Positions 50,040 through 62,220 of a stretch of DNA of 64,000 nt are shown here, in pieces. How positions within the stretch are numbered: the first letter of the stretch is position 1; every line of letters begins with the position of its first letter. Made by a program: the position numbers and the translations under genes. The notes under the pieces were generated by a model. It did not search any database. It was not told the DNA's origin and saw only the letters and a program-made list of their open reading frames with translations. The stretch comes from Sipunculus nudus (taxonomy: Eukaryota > Annelida > Sipuncula > Golfingiida > Sipunculidae). Location: positions 62,171,659 to 62,235,658 of the forward strand of contig CM049313.1 in NCBI GenBank assembly GCA_026874595.1, in the 5' to 3' direction.

Positions 50040-51683
50040 GTAAGTTCTATTTTAATTAAGGGTAACAGTATGTAGAATGCAAAATCTGGTCTGCAATAAA
50101 TGTATGGAATGTAGTTTTCAGTTGTCTTCCTTCTTTGCATTAAATCTGAAGCAACATGTCCCGTATACGTATTATCCTGTTTTTCTGTGCACTGAAAACG
50201 ACTTTACGCCTTAAAATTTGAGTTCCATAGTTTAGGCTATAGTTCATTGTGTCTGTACAGGGAAGTCTCATCGTAACTTCGTCTTTCTTATTTGAGACGA
50301 AATATCGCACCGTAAAAAAATGTTTGAAAAGATAATTTTTACAACTGCAATATCATTTTTTCTAATGTTATTGCTATTTCGTGTACGTTTTCGTATCATA
50401 TAACTTTAGATTCTTTACATGCGTATTCCTCTGAAATCTTTGAAATCAATGAAATAGAAAAATTTATATATACAAATTATTGCGAGATATGGAGGAGGGG
50501 ATTGAGGGGCTGCTGAAAGTATTCAGATGTTTGCAGTCACAAGCGTTTTTTCGTTAATGTTTAGTTGAAAAAGTTGCTATTATCTTTCCATTCTATCTTA
50601 AAAGTCAATATTCTGCCTTAAAATGAGACTTGTTAATCCATAGTATCTTCATTCGGGGTTTTATAATTACACGCCAGTGTCATACTCATAGAGGGCGCCC
50701 TAGGTCGAGCTTCTTTGTTAATATTCGCCGTGATAAGTATACACCATTCGTTCTGGGAAAAAGGGGTTTTTGTTGTAGTAACGTGTAAATGTTTTTTGTC
50801 TAAATGTTTTGTCTAAATTGTAAATGTTTGATGACACTCATGTTACCTACAGAAACACAAATTTCGGTTAGAAATTACCATCATTTGGAATCCTAGAATC
50901 CAGCGATATCCTGCCTTCCTGTGTTTTATGGGTCATAGTTTTAAAGGTCCTCTCTATTTGAAGTGTTATATTGTAGATGCCTATTGTTACAGGGTGACCT
51001 TTAAAGGGATGGGACAATGCGGTTCTCTTTAGAATAAATAACATGTTTCTTTTTGCCTTCAACGGAACCCATGACTGTATATAGCCTTCGTCAAAATCAT
51101 ATATTACGCCCTTCAGAATAAATATTTTCCCATGGCATATATTTAGCACCTGCACATGCGCAGTAGGTTTCTCAGAATGATTTCAAATATCAAGTAACTT
51201 CATTAATGTAAAATAAAAGAGTGTGCAATATTCATCAAGTCCAACTCTCCAGACATTTATTATCACGTTGAATCAATTACTAGTAATTTATATGCTCTAG
51301 TTTCTTAATGCTACTAAATATCCTATGTTACTTAATTTATTTGTAATCGAAAAGTATTGTTCATTCCTTAAGTGTAACTTTGAAATAATTTAAAATCAAA
51401 TTCAATATTCATAGTCTAAATCTATGAATCGTGATGAAGATGTTATAAGGCTGAATTCTCTATATTATCATGTTATTCATCTTTATAGGTAAAGATCAAT
51501 TTTAAGAAACAGGAAGATGTTCAGATTATATCAAATGTTATTTAACAACTATATGCATGCTTTAATTAAGGCCACGGCGGGTATTTATATATGTATTGCC
51601 AATTAGATGCAAAAAGGGTTTATTGGAGACAAGATAAATTTCTCTCATCTTGAAAGGAAATGCAATCAAGAAACAATAAATGT

Positions 51684-51970
51684 GAAACCGGCTCCTGTGG
51701 CTCAGATGTAGAGCACGGGACTGAAGGTTGTGAGTTCAAATCTCAGTAGGGGAGCGGTGAGATTTTCCTTGCCGGCCCCAACCCAGGGTTAGCGCTCTGC
51801 AGGCTAAATGGGAATGCTGTACCCACAGCCGTCTATCATTCATAGATGAGCAAGTCTTCTGGAGATTCCTAGGTGTTATGACCCAGCACTAGAGATGATT
51901 GCACACCCATGATCTGCATGTTTGTGAGGTAGACACCGGGCCTGGGTAACACCAGGATTAAATAAAAATG
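51684..51970 (+). mobile_element. tRNA-derived SINE, family C, copy 2
   Basis: The tRNA-like head GGCTCCTGTGGCTCAGATG has an A-box-like TGGCTCAGATGTAG and the B-box-like GAGTTCAAATCTC at 51732-51744. The body has TTAGCGCTCTGCAGGCTAAATG, split here by position as TTAGCGCTCTG and CAGGCTAAATG, then ACAGCCGTCTATCATTCA and CAAGTCTTCTGGAG. It ends with an AT-rich tail near AATAAAAATGAC. Same family as 17911-18090 (minus). It lies in sense orientation inside the GPCR intron. Confidence 0.72.
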
Positions 51971-52830
51971 ACATGAAGTGGGTGTTACCGCCCTGTCACG
52001 TCGTCCCAAACCAAAATGGAACTCTGCAGATATAGAAATAATTACTTTGCTTAAAAATTAGAAATGTCAGCATTACCTCCACAAAAAAAACAATGCATTT
52101 GATACGATATTTACACAGCGCTTTACCTATAGGCCTACTACCTATATCGTAAGCGCTGTTTGTTTTGACCTCGTATCCTGAATCGCTACACCAGAGGGGA
52201 GCAATGTATTTTGGTCCAATCAGGTGAGACCCTGTGCTGGAAGACAAAACGGTTTACCAGCCAAACGAGGAATACACGGGGCCAATGTTGTTCATTTCGT
52301 TTTGACGGACAGCTCATCGCACCAGCAACCGTTTGAACAGGCCACAGGCCCAGAGAGAATGGCCCTACACGTGGTTTCTGGGCGGAGCCTGATGCCTGTG
52401 GAGTGTTGACCGGCAATTGGTTGGCTGCTAGTCACGCCAGCATTGTTTTTAACAGAGAAGGCCCACCACCTGGTGTTAAAGTGCATCATAAACGGTCAAA
52501 GCAGGCAGAGGGAAAATCAGTAGCTTCTTTAGAAGCGCATACTCCTGTATTACAAAGAAGAGGTTGGTGTGCCCCCTATCAGGTTTTGACCAAATATGTA
52601 TTGTTATATAATACGTACATACATTTACCATAATTAAATGTAACTAGACATTTAATAACAACACATTTGTCATTCATTACTTGCGGGTTTTATCGACAGC
52701 TTGGTTATACTGAGACTCATTTAATAGTTCATTCACTCATTAATGGCTACAATAACGACGCCGTTACAATGTTAGCCCAGTTCAACATTAATCCCCTGAT
52801 CACAACGAATCACCATGGAAAATGGTCATT

Positions 52831-52877
52831 TCAGTTTATATACATATATATATATGTGTGTGTGTGTGTGTGTATAA

Positions 52878-52963
<86 letters not shown>

Positions 52964-52968
52964 TAACT
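52831..52968. repeat. (TA)n(TG)n(CA)n(TA)n palindromic microsatellite
   Basis: Order is CAGTTTATA, TA tract, about nine TG, TATAAA, about fourteen CA, a long TA tract and TATAAACTG. TG against CA, TA against TA and CAGTTTATA against TATAAACTG are all mutually complementary, so the whole block is one large imperfect palindrome able to extrude a cruciform. Confidence 0.9.
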
Positions 52969-53427
52969 TAGGCACCTAGTCCCCCATAAATTTTCATCAA
53001 AACATGTTCAGGACTTTTGCGCATAGCTGCAAACAGACAAACCAAGGGAAGGTTAATCTCGCCACCTGGCGGAGGTTCAGGAAGTTAGTCATAGTTATAC
53101 TGTTTCTGTAATTGTGTAGGTTGAAACTTTCAATAAGTTATTAAGCAAGAATGTAGATTTTCTTTAGGCCTTCAGCTTATTTACAATCATTGTTGTCATT
53201 TTTCCCTCTCTGAACTTTTTTAAATTTTATTTTAATAATACTTTTCCTTTCACACTTTGGCCCATCTTATATATCAGAAATCTTCCAATCTGAGATTTTA
53301 TTATCTTATGAGTCCTTTTTCGTGTGCGTCTCTAGTCAACTCTTGTGGTACTTATTTCTTTATTTCTACCGGTTAGTCATCAAGTAGGAATTCAAATCCA
53401 AGGGACGGAGCTTTGAAAGAAAATTTT

Positions 53428-53715
53428 TCAAGGAGGGTGTTCAAGGGGGTGAGGACCCCCCGCCCCCACATTTTTCAGCTGCCGCAACCTTTTTTCAAGG
53501 GGTTCATTCATATTTATGGAAGCTGCCCCCCCCCTTTCCCGAACTAAGGATTTGGTTTTAAGCCTTCCTGGGCTATACCCCTCAATTTCCTTAATCCTTG
53601 ACCCCCTCCCTCCCCTCCACCCTATTAATCGGCCCGGGGAGTGTATGTTGTGTATCAAAACCAATATTTCGCCGTTTCGCGATACAACTGTATATCGATA
53701 ATCTGGCACACCCCT
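53428..53715 (+). mobile_element. Poly-G/poly-C dispersed repeat, copy 4
   Basis: GGTGTTCAAGGGGGTGAGG, a C-run, GCTGCCGCAACC, a T-run, CAAGGGGTTCATTC and later CCTTGACCCCCTCCC keep family order. The end GGCACACCCCTG resembles the family terminus. It is inside the GPCR intron. Confidence 0.65.
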
Positions 53716-54103
53716 GTTAAACACGCTTGCTTACTATAGTGCTGAACATTTTCAGCGTATTTTCAGATATATTATTGAAGCAAAACGGGCAATATGGATC
53801 CCCAAAGTGTACTTTTCAATTTACTTTTACATATTTGGGGCTACATTAAGGTATTTGTCTGCTCATTAGCTGCTTATTAAGAAACATATACAAAAAGTTT
53901 TGTGCTAATTTTCTTCTATTAACAGCAGTATTTTTGTCCCGGAAGAGATTCTGCAATTAGTGGCATGTATAGACGTTTAAGCTAGATTTGTTACATTATT
54001 ATAAGCCAGAGAAAGCTTAGACCGTAAAATAATATATATATATATATATTCATCTGAAATACTATTGTTAATTATACAGAACATTTTTCCTCTATTATTT
54101 CAG

Positions 54104-54853
54104 GTCTGGGCGATGACTCTGGTCGGATACTTGTCGGCATTTCTGCTGTCGTTACCACAGTTGTTCGTTTATCACATAAACTTTGTCACAACACCAGGTC
54201 CGTTCCTGAACATGACCGTTTGTGAAAACATTTGGCGTGGCAATATCGTGGGCCGCCGGGCCTATCTCACCTATATCGGTATAGTGGTCGTATATATACC
54301 CCTTATCATAATTGTCACTTGTTACGTGCGCATCTTCTTGAAAATTGCCCAGAAGGCCAATGAAGGCCGGAACCGGAAACAGAGCATGAAACCTGGGAAG
54401 GTTGTCCTACAGAGCACCCCGTCTTCCTCGCTGCCGAAAGCCAAGGTCAAGACCTTGAAAATGACTTTCGTCATAGTCGCAATGTTTATCATTTGCAGTA
54501 TGCCGTACCAAGCGCTGGAAATGGTTTATTCCTACGGTGATCACACATCAATGCCTGGCACAGTAGCGGCAGTGCTTGGCGGGATGGCTGTAGCCAACTC
54601 AGCCACAAATCCGTACGTTTTCCTGTTGTTTAACGCAAATTGGAAATGTGTGCGCAGGGTGACGCGCATGCGCCGGAATCAATACGATTCTACATACAAT
54701 AGCAGGACTGAATACGGCGACCTGAGCCGCACGGCGTCCACGTACGCCGGAGACGCGGTCGAACTTAATCCCCGAACGAAAAGTACGCTACGCTACTCGC
54801 TAGTGGCTAACTCCGCGAATTACGCCGGCTCAGAGACTAAATGCACCCGTTAA
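54104..54853 (+). CDS. Class A neuropeptide GPCR, coding exon 2 (TM4 to C-terminus)
   Basis: Encodes residues 169-417 and the stop at 54851-54853. TM4 is about 169-192 with LPQLF (Pro186); the usual Trp4.50 position aligns to Tyr177. ECL2 has the glycosylation site Asn204 (NMT) and disulfide partner Cys208. TM5 is about 222-246 with Pro234. ICL3 is basic and ends AKVKTLKMTFVIV, a hallmark shared by vasopressin/oxytocin, GnRH, AKH and corazonin receptors. TM6 (about 286-310) has CSMP (299-302) where CWxP is usual, and TM7 (about 321-345) has NPYVF (337-341) where NPxxY is usual. Helix 8 carries Cys350, a possible palmitoylation site. The tail (about 67 residues) is rich in Ser, Thr and Tyr. 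By residue pattern the nearest relatives are vasopressin/oxytocin-type receptors, with GnRH-type as the alternative. Frame and splice sites are intact. Confidence 0.92.
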   Translation, partial: VWAMTLVGYLSAFLLSLPQLFVYHINFVTTPGPFLNMTVCENIWRGNIVGRRAYLTYIGIVVVYIPLIIIVTCYVRIFLKIAQKANEGRNRKQSMKPGKVVLQSTPSSSLPKAKVKTLKMTFVIVAMFIICSMPYQALEMVYSYGDHTSMPGTVAAVLGGMAVANSATNPYVFLLFNANWKCVRRVTRMRRNQYDSTYNSRTEYGDLSRTASTYAGDAVELNPRTKSTLRYSLVANSANYAGSETKCTR

Positions 54854-57800
54854 AAGTAAGAGAATTAATGAGGAGTTGTGCTGGGTCGTGAACAGAATGA
54901 AGCAACCGTTTTCAGAAAGAAAGGGGACATATATGATATGGTTCTGTGAGGTTTTGTGGAGTGTAAATAACATTTGTACACTGTATTAATGGCTGCAATT
55001 TTTAAAACTTGAGGTACTTTCTGTTTCTCAACATTTGCTGTTAAACGGTTGCTTTGACAACATATTTAATATCAGCATATTTTACTCATAACAAGTATGA
55101 CCTAAAAGCCTTCACCAGTTATAAGTCGATTTAAGATGGTAAAAAGGAATAAGCTATGAACAAATTATAAGCTTGAAACAGAGGGAATACAGAGGTACTG
55201 ATATATTGGAGGTGTCGTATGGGTTTGCTTTAAGGATTCTTGCCTCGGCCCTCCAGTGCCCTGGATAAATATGAAGAGTTGCGTGGTTCTGAACTTAAGA
55301 ATGGAGTTAAGCTGGAGAACACATGGGCGTTTACCACGTGATTTTAAGAAACCGAAATGGCTTCTTATGTTGCTGGACAGAAGGGAAAAGATCGAGGAAT
55401 AAGCCGTTCTCCTGGCACTCTGTACTCACTAATCACCACATATTTTGTTTGTATTTCATTTTGTGCTAAATTAGATCACACAAAAAAAAGGAATTGTTTT
55501 ACGGACTCTGATAAAAATTATGATTTTATTTATTGAAAATTATAATTTAATGAGACAAAATATATAATTATGCAAGCTTGCAAAGAAAAATAAGATTCAC
55601 ACCAATTTTTGATATGGTGCATAAAATCAACCACAAAATAGATAATTTTCAATAAATTTGCTTTAAGGAATCGAGGGAAAGGGAAAAACTACCAACAAAA
55701 TAACTGAGGTTCTGGTCCAGTTTTCAATCCACGAAACAATCCACGAAAACAGTATAAGCGACTCCGTAGAATGACTAATATTTTGGGTGGCCTTAGCTGG
55801 TGACACTAAGTGGTAGGACAAATTACCATACAGAAGAGCCATTCAACCAGCCAGCCGGCCCTGACACACCTTTCGTTGCAAGGCGGGCGTTGGTCTGTAT
55901 TGATTTCGTCACTGTTTTAATCCCCTGCTTTATGTACGTCATATTTGTATTGCCCACATAATATAGTCATTGCTTTTAGCCTTCCGTAGCGGTGTTTGAT
56001 CGGTCTCAGGGTGACATATATTCCATGTATACTGTATTATTTATTGTAGATAGTAAAGCAATATGCTAAATATCAACCATGTTTTACCACTGTACGAAGA
56101 AATATAAGTAATACAAATCCTGCAAAAGTGTTTCATATAACATTTTAACAAAAGGCCTAGAGTATACATAATAGGGTCATATTAAAATTTTTTTATTAAA
56201 ACCTTCCAGGGGCCAAATCTTCTTCTTTATAAAGAAACAACACCCATCATTCGTTTTGTTTTATTTTTTTTCTTGTGAATCGGAATCATCCTCGGTATTA
56301 TGTTTCTGATTAACGTCAATCAAACAACCCTTGCCCGGAAATAAACAGAAAAGGAGAACAAAAAAGAACACCTTAATGAAGAATGACCTGGACCCAGTCC
56401 TTGCGATATCAAAAACTGATATGACAGAAAAATCATCACCAACGCACCTTAAAAGATTTTTTTTCTGCAAATTTTGATAAACCTGAGTCCTGATCCTGTT
56501 CAGAATTGTCCAAAAAGGAAATAATACTGCAAAGAAAAAAAGTTAAGAAATTTCTTTTCAAAATGAATACCTTATTTTCTGCTAATGAAGGGTTTGTGGT
56601 TATATAATAACCGAGGTTAATGAGGAAATGGAACCATTTTTAGTACATGTGTCTTTGTTCAGACTGCGTGGTAAGCGTGTATTTTCTGCAATTTTTTTTC
56701 ATTGCACTTCCAAACAAATTTTTATCTTGTTAAGATAAATTTCCTTGACAAGAAAATTTTCTCCTGACAAGAAATCTTCAAGAAAGATATATTATCTTAA
56801 CAGAACAAATGTTTTTTTGACCAAAAAATCCTCAATCAGTCAACACAAATTATTTTTATGTCATGAGATATATTTTTTTTTATTTGATAGATTCTTGATG
56901 CCGCCCCGGCAATGCTTAATGTTTGATCAAAACATCGTACCAGACATCCGAATAAAACAAGATTGCGCGGATTATTTGATTGTGAAATATACATCAGAGA
57001 GGGTCGAGGAATCAAGTTCTCTGAAAGCGTAGACACAGACTTGGTGGTATGAAAATGCACCCTTCCGCCAGAGGTCGTTTCTACTCCAAATGAATCTTTC
57101 CTGTTTGGGCACTTTGGGTCTGCCGGGATTACTTGTCTCAACTGTCAAACTTTTAATCAAAATTTGTTATATTTCAAGAAAACACCTGTTTACATTCCAC
57201 ACGCGCAGGCTTATAAAATATTAACTCCCATAAAACTCCCATAATAATGTAATTTGCCTTGAAACAATTATCCAGTATACTGGGACAGACTACATTGTCC
57301 TCTTCACTCTATTTTTACCTACGCCGCTGGTGTATTTAGAAGCCCCGGTGCATTGTGGGGGCCAGATTATGACTCTAATAATCCCTAAAAAGCAGAATCG
57401 TACTCTAGTGAGTCTGATTCTGTGCAGTGTGATGATAGCAGAGGTAATATCATTTCTAGTCATTCAATACGCCAACAGCGCCTCATCAGCTAAAAGCTAT
57501 GAATCTGGATTTACCCTACGGGTGAAAAATCTTCCACAGATTTCCAGCACTCATGATGTACGAATACAAATGGTTGGATTTCGAACAGCATGAATAACAT
57601 TTTAGTACCCACACTGCTTTCCCCAATCCCCGGTCCTATTATTACATCAATTTCTGTATTTTTAACTAGCCGTGTATGAGGGATTTTTCCCGGATGGAAA
57701 GTTTAGATATCTCTTCTAAAAGAACTGCGTCAATGTGTGTTGAAGGTTTTAGACAACGTTGATTTGCGGAGTGGTATCGCTGGCAGTGCTTTACATGTAA

Positions 57801-58729
57801 TTGCAATGTTAAGAGGTAAAATACCTGTTTTTAATAGAACAGTATTTGGGTAGGGTTTGTGTAACAGTGTGGTGTATTATAAGGTAGACAGAGACAGGTG
57901 TTTGATATATTTTTTTTACTATGTATTGTTATATGTTTAGCTTGCTGCTATTTTTACCTGCGTTGACCCCCGCATAAGAGATTCAAATATCTTATACAAA
58001 AAAGTTAAGCTTCACATTTAAAAATTTGGTAATCATATTTTCATACCTTTTTGTTACACAGAGTGTATTTAATGGTTTCTTCAGTTTACGGCAAGTGGTT
58101 ACTTTAACTGAGCTTACAAGGGTGCGATACCACTATAAGAGATAACATTGTTTTTTTAAATACTACGATTTAGATAGCTGCGAAAGCCAAAAACTATTTA
58201 TTATACATTATCCTATACGATGTGTGTATTTCATAGGATAGGACAGATGAGTACACCATAAAGGCGGTTTGATTCTGACGTTATTTTACATGCGTAAAAA
58301 TGATATAAAAACAGTAGAGTTTGTGAATCAGTTTAAGTATAATGTACACTTAAATAATGCGAGTCTCAAATTAATTTGAACCATGAAAGGATTCATCTCT
58401 GGATAACGAATATATCTATTATTTATAATACGTCGGGCATAGATATCATGTATTTATAAAATAGTCGTGGTTATGTTTCTTCCCAGGAACGTAAATTGTT
58501 TTATTGTGTATTGAATAAAATGTGTCTGGTCAAATACTATTACGTCTCCTTGTTTATTTTGTAAACTTGTGTGTACCCAAACATGCTGGTTTTTTTTCTT
58601 TATGTGTTTAGGTGTGTTCAATGACTTTCCTTCATACAAATATTAATTTCAGTCTTTGGATCTATATCCATACAATTTTATTTTTTCCTAAGTGAGTACA
58701 CTGAAAAAGTCGAGAAGATTAAAATGACG
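54854..58729. other. 3' UTR of the GPCR and intergenic DNA, no further gene recognised
   Basis: The first several hundred bases should be 3' UTR; AATAAA occurs at 55651-55656 but no end can be assigned. Direct complementary A/T-rich stretches near 55515-55660 and near 56700-56830 (AAGATAAATT, AAGAAA) are low complexity. An open frame at 57330-57593 contains one hydrophobic segment (SLILCSVMIAEVISFLVI) but no known family signature. Confidence 0.45.
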
Positions 58730-58806
58730 TGAAAAAGAAGAAAAAGAAGAAAAGTTAAACAAAAGATGAAAAAAAAGATGAAAGAGAAAAGGATAGAAGG
58801 ATAGAG
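58730..58806. repeat. Purine-rich tract
   Basis: About 75 bases that are almost all A and G on the plus strand (GAAAAAGAAGAAAAAGAAGA, then GATGAAAAAAAAGATGAAAG), with a few T and C. Confidence 0.8.
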
Positions 58807-58965
58807 GACAGTAACACTTCGAAATAAAACGACTATCAAAAGCCAACCTGTCAGGTTGCTTTAAACATGCTTATAAAAAATGCTTATATTAAAACCATCT
58901 TGAAAGGCAGTGGCGTCAATTATCTTCTTCCAGGAAGGGGGGTGGGAGGATAATAACTCGCAGAG

Positions 58966-58976
58966 ACACACACTCC

Positions 58977-59061
<85 letters not shown>
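58966..59061. repeat. (CA)(TA)n(TG)n microsatellite
   Basis: A short CA-rich start, about 26 TA dinucleotides, then about 16 TG dinucleotides. The CA start and TG end are complementary across the TA core. Confidence 0.95.
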
Positions 59062-59064
<3 letters not shown>

Positions 59065-62000
59065 CTTTTTAGCGTCTGTATGACACGATTTAAAAGAATA
59101 TACTTAATCCCATTTCAAATTTATAAAAATTAAGTATGAGGTTTTAAAAATAAGGTGGATATTTACCTCTCCCCTCCTCCTATATTAATGCCCATATTTA
59201 AAGGTATTGAGAATATGTAAGATTTTGGCTCTAAAATGAACTTTAAAGTAGTTTAAAAAGTCATATTGGTCGAGATATATGATCTTTAATCCGTTTGGTC
59301 TTCAGATGTATATGAAGAAAACCTATGGCTTCTCTATCGTTTCCAACGGATGACCCTATTTGTTACCCGGCGCCGGATGTCTACAGCATTTATAGGGCCC
59401 CCAAGGCTATAACACCGAAGGTTAGAGTGGTCATTGACTCGGTGCTGGAGATATAAGATACTCAGCTTTATCAGGCTATAGTGGAAGACCATTGGTAACA
59501 AACCCACGATCGCTCTTGTCTTAGCAGACACAATATGAAAGAAAGCCACTATCTGAGACAAAATGGTGCGAGATAAAAAAAGAAGGTAAGTTTTAACATG
59601 CAGTGCAGATCGAATCAAGATCTTAAAATTTGCTGACGTTGCCAAAAAGGCATGATATTTTATTCTTTATCGTGAGATACAAGAGGAGATATATAACTAG
59701 AAAACCATATGATTTATTTGCTTAACACTGGCGCCACTTGCCACTTATGCAAGTGCTAGATGTGCTCTAAGCTATGCGATGTGAGGGTTAACTGAGGTCA
59801 TGTAGGGGAGGCGCAATTTAAACGGTACACGTGACTATGTCACAGACGTGGGAGTACACGGACTCAACTTGGATTATTACGATGCCAGGAATAAGAAATA
59901 CATATTATATTGGCAGGAGCTCTTGTACGTGAAATGGCACTTTCCGTGCTATTTCTCAATAAACGGATCGACAGTGGAGCCATTCAGGCTTAGCTATTCA
60001 TGATGCTTAACATGGTATCTTCAAATTGGTGCGCGATAAAAACGGCACAGATGTTCTATTTTACCGGGTAATTCTTTATTTACTATCCATTGGGCTAATG
60101 GCCAATCTTTTTCTGATAAGGGAAGATCGTGCTACACACTATAAACACTTTGCAATATTTATAAATATCAGCATGTTATTCATGAAATCATTTACCTGCA
60201 AGTTTATCTCTTATGTTCCTGCATAAATTTAAATCACTGAAAAATTAGCCTTTTCACAGTCCTATGTGTATGTGTGTATGTGGGTATGGGGGGTGGGGGG
60301 GTGATGGGGGGTGAGGATGTAACTCAATGCCATGTAGCAGTGATTAAATCGGCTCACCATCATATGCCAGCTTATCTCTTCCCAAAGTTTCCTGACAAAA
60401 TAATGACATTTCAGTATAAACTCAGAGATATGTTCACTCCTAATATATTAAAGACATGTTATGAATAATGGATTATATAAGCCAATACATGGAAATGTTA
60501 AATTCGAAAGGGCTGCATTATGAAACACGCATTTTCTTCTAAAAGCTGATAAGAAGATTAACTACTTATCTTATTGTAGCCTGGATGATTGTATTCGTAA
60601 TGAATTTAGGAACATCATACTAACAAGGGATAAATACATTGGTCTGGATTAACCATTATGCTTTTTCATAATAACTTTAAAGACTCCTATTAAGATTGGT
60701 CAAATAAAAGTCAATAGTCGGGTAATACTGTTTGAAATATGGTATCAGAAAATAACAACTCATGAGAATAGACGTTTCTTTAACGCAATCTTAATAAATA
60801 TCAAATGTTGTGATTTTAAAGGCGCTTAACAGGAATGTCAGCAGGAGAGTAGCAGAACCAACTCATCATTTCACTAACTTATTTCAGCAAGAAATTGATT
60901 GATAAGATATACAGTTTGTTTTATGGTACTCGTTTAAATGGTCAAAGGCCCACCGGAAAAATATCATCTGTCTTGTCTTCAAGACGAAAATTCACTTAAG
61001 ACAGCTACTTATTTCTAATACAGGAAACACAAAGAAATCAGTGTATGCAGTCTTTATACAAGTAAATCTTCTGTTATCCTATTACCCCGTTTGGTTCTTT
61101 TTCTTATCTAAATCACAAGCAAGACAAATAAAACTGCTTTAACATTACTAACAGTTTTTTCTTCTTTTCTAACTGTTCATCATATCCCTAATGATAGACC
61201 ATTTAACGTCACCTCTGCTCTTAGGTCCACTGCGTTCGTGTTGTTTTCAGAATGGTTTCTCAAAACTTGTCTCAATTTCCGTATGAAAATTATATTTTGT
61301 ATATGGTTAAATATGGGTTTAAGTTGTCATTGGAGTATTAACCAGTGTTACAGGTGTACAGATGAACCAATTTGCTCGTAAAGGGCTGTTTGGCTGAAAC
61401 ATGATGTATTCCCCTATCTAATTCCGGAAAATTGAATCCTGCAGTTGAGGTATTCATGAAGGTTTCTTCAATGGTTTATTTAATACAAACTTTCTTTTGT
61501 CAATTATTTTCGCGGAGAACAATGTAGCAATTTTATCTCGACGCAACTAGATTACACCGTTACGTGTTTTGTAATCATTTTATGGCGGTCGAGATAATAA
61601 CTCGCCATTGAATCACTGAGAAAAGAAAACAGAATGAATTGTCGTGTTTAACAACCTAACATCCTTTTAAGTAAAACCGACATTCGCGCGCAGAAACCCT
61701 TAATGAGCTTCATCTATTCTTGTTGAGACCACGTTATAGATTTTGGAGAAGTTGTTGTATTTTGTGAAAATATACATTGAATATCCAGAGCCGCAAAGTC
61801 AGTGAAGCTTCATTTTCAAAACATTATTTGAGCCTGTAATATTAGTTTTACCTAAAACCAAGGCTTATGAAGACAGTAGAATCAAAAAACCGTGTTGATT
61901 AACGGCGTTAAAGTTATATTCACAAAAAGAAGGAATAAATAAAATAGGTTATATTTATTTAAGCGTCGTGCTGCTCTTTTTTCCCCTGTATACACACATA

Positions 62001-62200
62001 CATATGGAACATGTAAATATTTAGACATATGTAACTCATATTTATATATAAAGAGAAGTAATTATTTAAGTTAAACTTTAATTTAGTATTTTTGTGAGTT
62101 TTTTAGTGAGTGATCATGGTTTAATTTTCTAGCACTGGTCAAACAATTACTGACCCTTGTCTTAGGACACAGGCACTGGTCATACATTGTATAAAATTGT
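59062..62200. other. No gene recognised
   Basis: Open frames are short and lack known domains. The longest (minus strand, about 59334-59645) does not begin with ATG. A G-rich tract lies at 60278-60318 with four or more runs of at least four G. Confidence 0.45.
60278..60318 (+). other. G-rich tract with G-quadruplex potential
   Basis: Reads GGGTATGGGGGGTGGGGGGG, then TGATGGGGGGTGAGG. Runs of G separated by one to four bases satisfy the usual G4 pattern. Confidence 0.7.
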
Positions 62201-62220
62201 GCCACTGGAACTCTTGTTCC

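Larger units (their letters stand above)
50040..54103 (+). other. GPCR intron (4064 bp, phase 0)
   Basis: The donor is CCGGTAAGT (GT at 50040-50041) and the acceptor CTCTATTATTTCAG (AG at 54102-54103). Both codons at the junction stay intact, joining REPFP to VWAMT at the start of TM4. The intron contains a tRNA-derived SINE (51684-51970), a TG/CA/TA microsatellite (52843-52968), a poly-G/poly-C dispersed repeat (53428-53715) and a short TA tract near 54034. Region 52190-52580 is less AT-rich than the rest but shows no supported exon. Confidence 0.88.

Noticed and set aside
50040-50075. Receptor truncated by reading through the exon 1 donor to the stop at 50073
   Set aside because: The GTAAGT donor is strong and the downstream exon restores TM4-TM7 in frame. 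Intron retention could give a three-helix product, but nothing here supports it.
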